NCBI GenBank assembly: GCA_003049485.1
Contig: PYST01000145.1
Span: 31,053-95,052 of the forward strand
DNA length: 64,000 bases
Direction: 5' to 3'
DNA from: Ophioceras dolichostomum
Lineage: Eukaryota > Ascomycota > Sordariomycetes > Magnaporthales > Ophioceraceae
A model generated the notes under the pieces. The model did not search any database, had not been told where the DNA came from, and saw nothing but the letters and a program-made list of their open reading frames with translations. The translations under genes and the position numbers were made by a program. Shown piece after piece: positions 36,479-48,340 of this stretch; positions within the stretch are counted from its first letter, which is position 1, and every line of letters starts with the position of its first letter.

Positions 36479-37810
36479 GAAGCAGCAGCAGGACAAGGTT
36501 CAGGAAATATGGTTCAGGGGTGAGGCGCAGCGACCGCGAAAGGGAGAAAGTGGCGTGTGTTTGGCATGCCTCACTCCATCTGTACTTGCATTTGCATGTT
36601 AGAACTTGATGAGACAGCAACGGGCGACAGAACGTTACATGAGATAGTTTTCTTGTACGGACGAAGATACCACATAGCATGCGATACAAGTACCTAGCAG
36701 CATTAGGTAAATAGAAATAGATAGAGAGTGATTCGATTGACGGCATGATCGAACCAAGGAGGCAAGTCGACGACTTTCCTGTGTTTCAAACTTCAAAAAA
36801 TACACGCCCAAGCATTCCAAAAAAAAAAAAAGGCCTGCTCGCTTTGCCTCAAATCCAGAGAAACAAATAAACCAAAGGGAGAGAGCATAGAGGTGCAGGG
36901 AGACAAAACATCCAACGAGCACCGGGAATCTTTTTCTCTGCCCTCTCTCTGGTCTCCCTACTTGGCCCAAACGCAAATGTAATCATCAGTGCATCGAAAC
37001 TGCCGGAACTTGTGTGTCTGCCAGGGCTTTTCTTCAGTTTATTTGACAACTGCGGCGTAGCACTTGGCCCTCGGCGGGCTGGCCGGTCTGCTGCTGCTGC
37101 ACGACAGAACAGTACGGTAGATCGTGTGTTCCGGGAGAGGGAGGCACAGCCGGATGATCATACGCTCAGATGCTCGTAACCTTTTTCCTCCGTCCCCCCC
37201 TTTATTCCGCCCACTCCGTTTGCACAATAAGCAAAAACAAATATGGCCGATACTTTCTTTGGCTCCGAGCAGTCGCCGAGACCTCACCTGGAATCTGGAG
37301 AGACAAGGCACCGCGCCAAGAACCCAGGTACAGACAAGGGAGAGATTTATCAGACACAGCCTCGATTTTGGGAAACGGATCTATCCTCCCTCCGCACGTC
37401 CGTTCCGAAAGATGATAAAAGACCTTGCTATAGAGTAGAATTGTTATGGAGTAGGATCCTTCAAGAAAAGAGAGAGAAGCAAAAAAACCGTTCCACTTAT
37501 GCATCGGAAGTAAAGCACAGAACCGCCGGCTGCGACGTTGGCAAGGAGAGCAACACCTTCCCGAGTAGCATCTTCCCAGATACACACAGCTCGGGCACAG
37601 ACATCCCACATACTACGCAATATAGCTACGATAACGACTTCACCCATTAGTGCATGTGCATACCGTGCCTACTATCGCTGATACGTCGACGCCCCTTGCA
37701 CGATTCGAATCCCCGAAGACAAGGCAGGAGGCTCACAAGAACCAGGTCCCCAAACGCACAGCAACAATAATAATAACCACCATCAAGGCCATAACAACCA
37801 TCCGCCACAG
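36479..37810. other. Spacer after the sulfate permease
   Basis: 3' flank of the permease, then sequence with many short frames. One ATG frame from 37243 (MADTFFGSEQSPRP) ends at a GTACAG donor at 37328 in the phase that would fit the candidate exon at 37811, but the intron would be 483 bp. Otherwise nothing is supported. Confidence 0.4.
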
Positions 37811-38316
37811 CTACACCCCGAGACAACAACCTCCCCTTCGATGAAATCCTCTTCGCCACCCTTGCCGTCCTCCTCTACCTCCTGCTCCTCTTCGTCCTCA
37901 CTTGCCTCTACCTTGTCGAGGCCGGTGTGCTCGTCCCTGCAATTCCGATCAGTGGTAGTAGCATGGACGATTTCGAGGGACAACAGCACCAGGTGGGACA
38001 CGGGGGACGGGACAAGCACTTCTTCCTTCGTAAGGGGAGAGAAGAAGGAGAAGGTATAAAGAGGGGAGATGAAGAACGAAATCAGAGGGGTACGGCTGGT
38101 GGCAGCGGCCATTCAGGCAAGCTCAGCATCGTTATCGCGCTCTTTGCGGTGGAGAGGACAAGCGAGGCGGGTAGCGAGTGGGATGGAGGGAGGAAGGTGA
38201 GGTCGGAGACGGCATGGGGGCGCTCGTGGCTCTTCTGCTGCTGGAGTGTACACCTTTGGTTATTTCGACTGTGCGTCTGCTTTGGGAGCTTTATTGAGGC
38301 TTCGCTTGTACGTTAA
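37811..38316 (+). CDS. Candidate exon(s) of an undescribed small membrane protein, 5' end not fixed
   Basis: Starting just after a CCACAG acceptor, one frame reads PFDEILFATLAVLLYLL, continues through a strongly hydrophobic stretch (LLFVLTCLYLVEAGVL) and then VPAIPISGSSMDDFEG. Third codon positions over this segment are mostly C or G, as in genuine genes of this window. A GTAAGG donor at 38030 and a TTCAG acceptor ending at 38116 would join it in frame to KLSIVIALFAVER and on to a stop ending at 38316. No ATG precedes the hydrophobic segment in this frame, so an upstream exon is needed; 37243-37327 is one possibility by phase. Against it, CT-rich DNA naturally reads as Leu-rich peptide. I recognise no family. 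Confidence 0.25.
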
Positions 38317-39184
38317 TGGGACGTAAGGAGGCGGTGGTACTAACTTCTGAGGTACCCAGGTATTTAGCTCGTCTAATGTGCTGGAGACGAGCTGTATTGG
38401 GTGGACTGATAGAGTCTACAGGAAGGAGGGGGTGGAGGCAGTAGTGGTTCGGACCGGGATACTATCTGGCTATTGATGTCCTCAACAGGACATGACATGG
38501 TCCAGGGGGTTGTGGCGTGCTTGTCGGAATAATCTGATCGATATACCCAGCCGCCTTGTAGTATCCAGATCCACCCGGGCCGTCTGTTACATACCGGGAA
38601 TGAAAGATAGCTGCTCGTAGGGAAAAGTCGATAGCACTAGGGTACTAGGTAGTTTGTAGTGGATGGCGAACGAACAAGAGGCTGAGAAGGCTAGGCTAGG
38701 CAGATAAATAACATGTGTTACAAAGCTTACCTCGTATGCACTCAAGTTATGTACACTTCTATATCCAACCGCTTATTGTTACACCAGGACAGAGAAATGG
38801 TAAGTTTGTCGGTGATTAGTAGTCGCCTGCGTCGGTAGCTCCGGCACTCCTCGGTCTTTGGATGATGTCTTTGGGATCCTCGGCTTTCTGACAACGCGCT
38901 TGCTTACTCTACTATAGTGTTGCTAACTACTACTAGTACCTTTTCTATATTTTGGAATCTCAGCAAAGACACCCGAGGCAGTTTGAAATGCGATTAGGGA
39001 CGAAGGGTACCCGATGAGCAGTTGTGCAATTCATTAGTGAGATATCTGTAGTATCTTTCGCAAGCTCACCTACCAAGCGATGGAAATCGTCTCGACAACG
39101 TTTGAAATCAAAACACTAGATCTATTCAGTTCTATCTCTTTGGCCCTTAATCTATTACCTCATTTGTACTTCCCCTGATCCTCA
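38317..39184. other. AT-richer spacer
   Basis: 3' flank of the flavin monooxygenase gene, with short TAGTAC/CTACTAG-type direct and inverted motifs (around 38640-38660 and 38920-38940). No gene seen. Confidence 0.45.
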
Positions 39185-41931
39185 CTAGGCACCACCAACC
39201 TTCTTAGTAGCCAGCCACTCCGGAATGATATCCCGATAATCCTCGGGACCATAAGGCTGAGTCACTTCAGCCCACCGCCCTCCCTTGCGGTGCTTCTTGA
39301 GCCCCAGGTCCCCGAGCAAGAGATCCAGGTAGGGCACCGCGTCGAACACGAAGTCGGGGAGCTGGGCGCCGCGGGCGGCCGGATACCTCCACTTGCCGAA
39401 GCGGCTGTGCAGGACGGTCTGGTAGCGCAGTTCCTCCATCATCTTGTTGTCCGCCTCCGCGTCCGCGTCTACACCATCTATCGCCTCGTCCTCAGAAGAA
39501 GACGAAGAAGGAGAAGGGATTGTTAAAGGGGGCACCGCCGACCGAGGCAGCTCGTCGTGGAAATAGGCGTCGATCCACAGCGCCTGCGCGTGCGACACGA
39601 CGGCGACGTCGAAGTTCATCAGCGCGCCCACGAAGGCGATGTCGCGGTGGCGGCGCAGCTGGTCAGCGTCCGCGGGCACCACGAAGCGGTGCAGCGCGTA
39701 GGGCGTGAGGCCGCTGTCGTGCGGCCCGTGGGTGCGCTCTGCGGTTGCTGCCGAGATGCCCTTCTGCTCGAGCAGCGGGGTGGCGAGGCCCGTCTTGCTG
39801 TGCGGGTTCAGCACGGGCTGGTTCCGGAGCCTTGGGAAGCGGTGCAGGATCTCGCGGTCCGCGGCCGCTAGCCTTTCAGGGGACAAGAGCAGGAGCTTCT
39901 CCGACTGGCTGTTGTCTTGCGCGGTTGCGGTTTCTGTTCCTGCTCCTGCAGATGATTCTGTACCTGCAGCGGCAGAAGGATTATACGGGACGCCCAAAGT
40001 ACGCTCGATGCCCTCGGGAAGGAACCGAAGCGAGGGCACGTGCTTCCACCCCGTGGCGCAGCAGAGAGCGTCGCAGGGCAAGACGGTGCCGTCCGCGAGG
40101 TGGACTCTCCCCTTCGATAGGGACGTCAGGTCGGCGATGTGCACGCGGACGTCGCCGCCGCTCACCAGGTCGAAGAAGTTGGTTGGCCAGTTGTGGATGC
40201 CGACGGAGGTGGCCACGAACATGGGGCTCACCCACGGCTTCAGCTTCGCCAGCTCCGGGTGGGAGTCGAGCTTGTGGAACACCACGATGTCCTTGCCCAG
40301 CACCCACCAGAAGGCGTCCGTCAAGGCCCGACCGACTGCTGTGCCGTGCAGAAATCGACGGATGCCTACATACCCGTCCGCCGAGCCCCAGATGCAGGGG
40401 CTGAACCACGTGAGGAGGCGGGTCACTGCATATTATTATTTGCATTTCAGTTATTATACGTTATACGTGTGTGTAGGGTAGGTGAGGTAGCTAGGTTGGA
40501 CGAGCGGCTGATGAGGACGCAGGGGCGGGAAAGAAGGGAGTTTTGCAAAAAGCGAAAAATTGACAAAGAAAGAATTAGGCACCCGGCAGTGATCAAGCGC
40601 GGTGCGGTTTCATGGATGTGACCACGGGCGGGAGAATTTGGCCCTTGGGTCGCGTCCTTGGTCCTTGGGTCTTCGCTGGGGGCGGCAGATGGTAGGCGGG
40701 TGGGTGGTGGGAATACTCACACACGAGTTTCTCCAACCACTTCTTCAGGGGGGTGACATATGGGGGAGCCATCTAGCATGGGCCGTGGCCGCTCTCTGTC
40801 GCGTGGCAGGACCGTTGGGAAAACCACAAATCAGCATTGGAAGTTAAGAGCAACCTGAAGACCCATCCGTTTATTGGTTTGGGTGGTGGTGATGGTGGTG
40901 GTGTTGGTGGCTTTCGTGGCTTTGGTGGCTTGCAGGAAAAGGAGCAGGAATGGGTGATGTGCGTACCACGGATGACCCAATCGACTTTGATGCCCTTCAT
41001 GGCGCAGGCGTAGACTGCATCCCATGCGGACTTTGTGCCCCCAAACACCACCACATTCTTCGTGATGTGGGGTTGCAGCAGGTCGGTCTGCTGCAGGAAC
41101 TCGGTTCCGTGGTAGACGGGTCCGAAATCTTGCTGGCCCTCGATGCGGGGAAGAAAGGGATCCGAGGTCAGGCCCGCGGCCACCACAAGACGCCGAGCAC
41201 GGATATTGAACATCTTTTTCTTCTCCATTCCCTCTTCCCTCTTATTCCCCTTATCTCCCCCCCTTTCGACTTCTTTGTTGGTCGCAACCGCAACCGTCAA
41301 CACCCACCCGCCCTCTTCCAGATGCTCGGCCGACTCGACCATGCACCCATACCGGATTTTGTCTTTGATGTCGAACCGCTCTGCATATGCTGCCAAGTAC
41401 TCGTGCAGGACCTCGCCTGGGATGTGCTCTCCTGGCTTGACTCCGTAGGCGGTCCCGTCCAAGGGGAAGTCGGGGTACTCGTACATCCCTATCATGTTGT
41501 TGGTCTTGAGACCGGGGTAAAGTCTCTGTGTGGCCCAGACGCCACCGAGCGACTTTGCCGCGTCTAGCACAGCCAACTTTCCATCTGGATGCAGCTGATG
41601 GTACGTTTTGGCGTAGGCAAGACCGCAGACGCCTGAGATTTGGGGATGCGGCACGTCGTTTTGTTTTTTTTCGCTGCTGTGTTATTCATGCTGACTAGAC
41701 CGAGAACCAGAAACAGAACCACAACCAGAACTAGAACCAGAGTCAAAGCCAGAATGGAAGGCAGAATGGTAGAAAAGTTCCAAATTCCTACACTTGGCGG
41801 GCAGAGTCCCAACAGCACCACCAAAGTGCCATTTCTCAATCCGGCTTCCTAACTGGTGATGAATGATGATGAGGGGGGGAGAAGGGCGAGGGCTCACCTG
41901 CGCCGATCACGACACAATCGAGACTCTCCAT
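39185..41931 (-). pseudogene. Flavin-containing monooxygenase with an in-frame stop codon
   Basis: Four minus-strand exons (41931-41898, 41632-40967, 40795-40721, 40425-39185) would give 671 residues. The FAD-binding start is CVVIGAGVCGLAYAK, followed by GGVWATQRLYPG, the FGPVYHGTEFLQQ segment and a second nucleotide-binding site VVFGGTKSAWDAV. This matches fungal FMO-like N- or S-oxygenases that use FAD and NADPH. In exon 3 the frame reads ESGHGPC, then TAG (40775-40773, codon 241), then MAPPYVTPLKKWLEKLV. Relatives have Trp at this place (GPxWM), so TGG has become TAG. Everything downstream remains open for 431 codons. The three introns (265, 171, 295 bp) are unusually long and repeat-rich. 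Either the gene is freshly inactivated, the stop is read through, or the base is an error. Substrate unknown. Confidence 0.8.
41690..41760. repeat. Degenerate AGAACC hexamer repeat in intron 1 of the flavin monooxygenase
   Basis: Repeated GAACCAGAA/AACCACAACC-type units occur in the 265 bp intron. The second intron likewise holds a GGTGGTGGTGTTGGTGG-type tract at about 40878-40932. Confidence 0.6.
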
Positions 41932-44900
41932 GACGATCTCCGAAGGAAGGCCGCGTTAAGAAAGGGGGGAAAGCGGCCTAATTAGCAAAAGCTTTTGGGA
42001 AAAAGAACATGAGAGACGGGCTGCAAAGCCTCGCTGCCTTGGTTTTTGCCCTCTTGCTTTCCTGATCTTCCTAAATGCCGGAGTTCACGAGTTTCGCACG
42101 TCGCAGAGGCTATGTGTGACTGTGGCGTCGAGAAAAAAATCTTGCAATTTGAGGCACCATTCGTGCAACCTGATGAAAGGGGGTGAGCTGCGAGTTGGGG
42201 GACCACACGTCCAGATATTCGTCCTGATGATGGAGAATAAGTAGGACCGACGGTCGAAGAAACCCCTGCCTCCTCGTGCCATTTATACGTCTGGCCGCCG
42301 AAAATCGAATCTCACCGACGAGGAAAAAAAGTCTTCGCAGAGCGGAATACTACCTCAACTACCTACAACCCGGGGGTGGTAACACGCGTATCTAGTGTTT
42401 GTAAGTGTGGCTGTAAAGTGGCAGTCAAGTCTTGGTGTCTTTCATACAACGAAGCACTGAGACTTGAGTGGTGGCGGCCTGTCATCCTATCTTCCTTACC
42501 CACCTATTTCGTCCAACGACCTTGTAGATATGGGAATTCCGTCAGATTGGCCCAGACGTTAGTGGTATCCTTCGTGCTGTTCGTGGATACCGTATTGCAT
42601 TTACGGTGCGGGCTGACACGCGTGTTGGGTCTCAACACAGTGCTGAATTTCTAAGGCGTACTATTACATAAGGGGATAGGAACACCGTGACGGCGGGGAG
42701 CATCATTACTGTGTTGGGGTTTGGTCAGCAGGTATCCATATACCTTAGGTAAGGTATCCTTGTGTTTGAATTGAAGAGTTGAAGAGGGAGCTGGAAACGC
42801 AACAGGATGGCGCGAGGGTTGGACTCGACTCCAGGCAGAGAGGAAATGACCCGAATGTATTAGTATTGGAGTGTGGCAACAAGTACGCACTACTAGCCAG
42901 CTAGCTTAGCACTCAACGCACCCGTGTGCATACAACATCTGCAAGTCTCCGTGGTCCCCGTGGTCTTCGCTCTCATCTCCCAACGAACTGCGGACAGAAT
43001 CCATGTTGGTTGTCGTGGGAAAGATAGGTGGTAGGTAGGTCATGTAGGGAAAGTAGGGGGGAAGGCTGGCCATTCGGAAACCATTCACAGGCCTGAGTTG
43101 CGACTCGCGCCGCCGATATGCGTCTGCATCATCTGCAGCGAGACTTTTTCATGTCCCATCTTCGTCCCAATTCAATTTGACGTTGGCGGCGCGTGCCGGA
43201 GACCTACCAACAGGGGTCGAATTGGGGTGGTGGTGCCGTTAACTCGCTTGGGCACTTCTGCCGTGTTGCGGCACGGCCCCGCGACCCACTGAAACTGCCG
43301 CCAAATTCGGACTGAACAGCGACAAGGTTTTGTTCGGAGAACGGCAGACGCAGGCCTCGCTCGTTCTTTCCTCACTTCCTTTTCCATCCTTCCAACCTAA
43401 GGCTCCCCTGAACTCATTTTGAGGCTTACACCCCTCCCTCCTTCCTTTCCCCCGCTTCTACATGAGAAAATCTAGAAGGGCTACACGGCATGTTTCTCAC
43501 CCCAAGATACACGGTTTACGGTCTGGGGCTTTGTGGAGAACAACCGACATACCCCAGGGAACACGGCACTGGAATGGACGGGACTGATGATGAAGTTCAT
43601 CAGCCGCCAGTGCCGGATAACAAACATCATCCTGATAGATTCTAGGTAAGTCCTTCACCCCCAAGGAAGACCTCCCTCACATTTCATGCGGGGGATGATC
43701 TTTTCCATCTACATACATCAAGGAATATAAGAGGGCAAAAAGCATTTTAATAGTGGATCTATGTGAGGGAAGTTATATTGCGCGCGGCGTATAATGAAAT
43801 CAATGATCACTATGTGCATTGCTGTCGCCTGCGTCAAATCCGCGTCAAATCCTCGGGTTCCCCTTCCCTTGCCTTGCCTTGCGGCAGGCTCCAGGCTGCC
43901 GGCCATCACAATTCCTCATCCCATCACGACTCTGATGGGTTTCTGCCTCCAGTCAAGACCAAAAAAGATTTTGGCCCCCCTCCTCCTCCTCCTATACAAC
44001 TTAACACGGAAACAAATAAAACGGTGCCGTTCATCACAGGAACATTGGGAAATGCCCTTGTGTAATAACGCTGCCCCTCGATGGGACGCTGAGCCGCAGC
44101 GCCATAACTCGTTCCGTGTGTCGGCCTCAAAATCCTAGGTAACAGAGGCGTCACATCGCCGTGGTACAAAGCAAAGCAGTGCAGCCAGCGATCGACGGTT
44201 TATTACGCCATTTTTACCATCTTACCATCTCGTCGTCAACAATTCCAGTCCTGGCAACTCGGAGGGGCGCACCGCATGCGCGCTTGCCTGACAGCTTATG
44301 TTGATGATGTGATGACCACTTCAACTACAACCTAACCATCAACCCACCAGTAGAACATCAGAACGTCGTTGGGTATCAGCACAACAGAACACATGCAACC
44401 TCCTATCACCAATTCTTGGGGTGGGAAGAAATTATGTGTGTGCAACATGGGATGGATACCATACACGGCCCCAACGACACGGCGCAAGCAGTACGCAAAA
44501 AGAAAAAGAGCGGGAGGGATTGCAAGCGCGCCTCGGAGTCGGGGCGCAGACGCAGCATCTGCGGAGCTGTCTACTTCATCAGGATGCGATCAACGTGGCC
44601 GAAGAAGCTATTCTCGGTCCCGCATGGCAAGCAAAGGCAGAAGCGTTCTTCTTCGATTTTATTCTCCGTCAATTTTTTTGTTGCCTCATACCACCCCTTT
44701 TCCATCCATCCATCCAACCCTCCAGCCTTTCTCACTCACACGCCGCCCAGAAGAGGAATGGTCGCGGCTTATGGTCATTACCCAAAGGACCAAAGCCCAG
44801 CCCACAGAGAGGGAGTCCCGAACTCGTGGTCTCCCTCTTTGCACTCTCCCCCTTGTCGAGCTACCTAGCTGCCCTACTGCCACTTACATACCTTAGCGTA

Positions 44901-46122
44901 GGTCCCGTCACGTCTGGACGAGGTTTAGCCTGCTTACCCTTATTGTTCCTTCCTCCTGCACGCCATTCTGTTCTTGTTTCTCTTTCTCTTTTTTAAATAA
45001 GAACCTCGCATATATTTCGTTGCGCAATCCGTAATCCGAAGGGACCGAACCGGGGTGACCGCAGTCCGATCTACAACGACACCGCAAATCGCGGCGAAGA
45101 AGAAACAGGCACACACCCTCACTCACCCCCGAGCCAGGGTTTGGAAACCCACTTCTTTCTTTTTGTTCCCTTCTCCTACCACCACTCACTTGGTCTCTTC
45201 CTGTCTGTTTCTTCTTTTCCAGTCTTGTGTGGATCAGCGTATGTCTGTGGACTGTCTTGCCCTGTCCTGTCCTGGCCAAATAGACCCCCCTGGCTCTTGG
45301 CAGACGCACGCATTCATCCTAGCCGGGAAGGAAGGCCGGCGAAGGCATGGGACTTCTCTCCTTCTTGCGTCGCCTCATCGACAGCAACGAACCCCAGTCA
45401 ATGCGCCCTTGTCTTTCCTTGTCAACCTTGTCTTCTCGCACCCCCCCTTGCTCGATAACAGGCGTGGGGCTATGCGATAGAAGCAGGACATACTGATGTG
45501 TGCCTGGGGCATGTGGGCATACGGTTCCTCCCGAGACTCCGTGCATGTTGCCAACGATGAACATATGTAAGGTAGCCATAGGTACCGACCACTTAAGGAG
45601 CGTGACTGACACCTTCTCTCTCTAGGAGCAAATACCACATCTCTTCCTCTCCTTCCTCCCTTACATTCCCTTATCATCATCGCCTGTCCATTATTGTCTG
45701 CTCTTTCTCCCTTCCTTTCATTCTCCGTCCGCCTCCGCCCTGTCGTATAAGTACCTACGGCCGTTCCTGCATCCGAGCCCGAGCAATCCTTCTCCCTTCC
45801 TCCACTTCCTCGGAGATCTCGAAACCCTACCCGCCCGGCGCAGCTCCATGCTTGCTTCGATGCTGAGGATCTAATAAGAGGGGAGACGCTCAGTCCTCTC
45901 CACCATCATCGTCTCCTACTCTCGATCTCAGATCTCTTATATCCTCCCATCCCATCCCTCGCCGTCGTGGTAGCTGTTGCGGCGTCTGCCCCCTCCTTTG
46001 TTGCTCTTCCGATCTACCGGGCCAGGCAAGCTCGGAGCAGGGAGGCGTCACCACCTCTCGGAACTCGCAACTAGATATCCTTTCCTTGAGTACTTCGACT
46101 GCGGACAAGTCAAGTCACCAAA
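41932..46122. other. 4.2 kb spacer, the longest in the window
   Basis: A divergent region between the flavin monooxygenase (-) and the rhodopsin-domain gene (+). An inverted repeat ATACCTTA-GG-TAAGGTAT sits at 42740-42757. The last 500 bases are C/T-rich, as in a fungal promoter or 5' leader. Several 100-190 codon frames between 44369 and 45480 overlap each other in all frames and have no family features. No gene supported. Confidence 0.45.
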
Positions 46123-48340
46123 ATGTCGCCCTCCGAATTCACCACCGAGGCTTTCACACTGCTCTCATTCGGGCTGCTTGTTATATTCCTCCGTACATAC
46201 ACGAGGGTCACCACTGTCGGCCTCAAGGGCCTAAAGGCAGACGATTACCTGATGATTCTTGCTGCCGTGAGTCCCTCCCCTCCCACAGCCCACAATTCTT
46301 AACAACCCAGGTTCCTCCTGCTGCGTGGGAAGACCCAAGAAGTCTCTTTCTTGAATGATTACCTGCGCGTTGGACGTCTCCTCTAACTCGAGCAATATCT
46401 TGCCGGAACATGAAGGTTGTCTACACCATCGAGACGTACCTGGCGTACACCGTGGGGGAGTTCTGGCACGGACTGGCCAACAATGGCATGACGGATGCGC
46501 AGAGGGCGGCGCTGGCGCCTTACAGCCCTGAGTGGTGGTTGAGGTAAGAGAACATATGGGATGGAAGATGTTTGGAGAACCCTGTTGTGAGCAGCTACAA
46601 CGAGACTGACACTATATGCTTGATTCTCATCAGAGTAAACGGTTCCAAGACTCATGTTGCGGGTGAGTTTTGAGAACTCCTACCTTCTTCATAGCTCAGG
46701 GGGTATTTGAGGGATAACAATATTCAATCATCTATCTAGGCTGGACGATCTACACATTTTTACTTTGGGTATGTATCCCTTATCTGTCTTATATCATGCT
46801 CAACTGAAAATGATTCAATGTTGCTGACCGCATGTGAAATTTCCCCACAGATCATGAAATCAGCCATGTGCACATTCTACCTCCGCCTCACCGACAACCT
46901 CAGACACTTCAAGATCCGGGTGCACATCGGCTTCGTCCTGATCTTCGTCAGCTGGATAGCAGTGACGCTCTCCATTCTCCTGGGCTGCCAGCCCTTTGAG
47001 AAGAACTGGCAGATCTACCCAGACCCAGGGAGTGAGTTTCCGAGTCCCTTCCAGCAACATCTCACTTAATATGGCCCTCTTTTTCTCTTTCAGGCAGAAC
47101 TGACCAGAGAACTTTCATAACAGACTTCTGCCAGCCAGCACTGTCGAAGATCAACATCTTCGTCACTGTTGTCCTCAACGTCGGGACGGACCTCTACCTC
47201 TTGAGCATCCCCATCCCCTTACTCTGGCAGGCGACCCTGCCTAAGCAGAAGAAGATCGGACTCATAGTACTGTTCGGTGCGGGGATCTTCGTCACTATGG
47301 CGGGGATTCTGCGATGCGTGTTGATAGCCAGCGTGAGTATTTCACTTCATATTCATTCGTCCAAAGCCACTCTTTATTTACCATTGCCCATTCCATCACA
47401 CTCGCAGGATCCCGTCAACGGCGCAAAAGCAGCCGCGCCATGGGGCATGCGCGAGACGTTCGTCGCGGTCGTGACGTCCAACATCCCCATGATCTACCCG
47501 CTCGTCCGCCGCATCTGGGGCAGCGGCTTCCTCGGCACCGTGCGTTCTTCGCTGTCGTCCTCCCGGAGCGGCATCGGCGCCAGCAAGGCGGCCGCTCGTT
47601 CGCAGTCCGTCGCCGTGAGGCTCGAAAACACGCATAAGCAGCCCTCCTCTTCTTCTTCTCGGCGCATGTCCCGTCATATGCATAACAGCAGCTCCGCGAA
47701 GAAGAATCCCATCGAGCCTGCGGTCAACGAGAGCCAGGAGTATATTTACGAGTCGTTTGTGGGCGGCAGGCGCGTGCAGCATAGGCATCGGATCGAGAGG
47801 CTGGATAGCAGTGGTGGGAAGAGCGATGGGTCTGCTGCGGATTTGGATAGTGGGGATAGTAGTGCTGGGACGACGCCTACTGGAATGGGGATGGGGATGG
47901 GTGTTGTGGATGTTGGGGTCAGTGGCGGCGTGGGGAGGGGGTCGGTGCCGCCTGGGTTTATCAAGAAGGAGGTCACGCTGCAGATCACTAGTGAGGAACG
48001 GTCGAGTGGTGGCCATACCGGTGGTGGTAGTGGAATGGCGGGAGGAGGGACGGGGTTGGGGACGCCTATGGGTATGGGGTTGGATCTGGACGACGACGCG
48101 ATGGCGGCGAGCGACTTCGGGTACCACCAGGTCGCGTTTGGGGGGCCGCATGGCAGCAAGTCGCTGAGAAGGGCAGCAGCCACGAATACTACGACGCCGA
48201 AGTCGGAGACTGCGGTGTGGAGTGCGAGGGATGGCGAGGATAGCAGCAGGGACAGCTTCACGTTCATTACGCACAATGGCAAGGGCGGCAGCCCCGGTGG
48301 TGGTGCTGGCGGAGGGGGAGGCGGGGCAAACATGGTGTGA
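46123..48340 (+). CDS. Fungal rhodopsin-domain (Pth11-like) seven-helix membrane protein
   Basis: Seven exons (46123-46266, 46416-46543, 46634-46662, 46740-46768, 46851-47031, 47094-47332, 47408-48340) give 560 residues; two exons are only 29 bases. Seven hydrophobic segments are visible: AFTLLSFGLLVIFLRTY, DYLMILAAVVYTIETYLAY, GWTIYTFLLW with IMKSAMCTFYLRL, GFVLIFVSWIAVTLSILLGC, INIFVTVVLNVGTDLYLLSI, GLIVLFGAGIFVTMAGILRC and ETFVAVVTSNIPMIYPLV. Family motifs include LANNGM, FYLRLT, CQPFEKNW, DLYLLSIPIPLLW, and TSNIPMIYPLVRRI. The family includes Pth11-like receptors used in surface and nutrient sensing, but ligands are mostly unknown. The cytosolic tail (about 360-560) is rich in Ser, Gly and Met. 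Intron 1 ends in an unusual AAG acceptor; the other introns are ordinary. Confidence 0.88.

Noticed and set aside
44369..45480. Cluster of overlapping 100-190 codon frames in the 4.2 kb spacer
   Set aside because: All three plus frames are open at once in C/T-rich DNA, and none shows splice continuity or family similarity.
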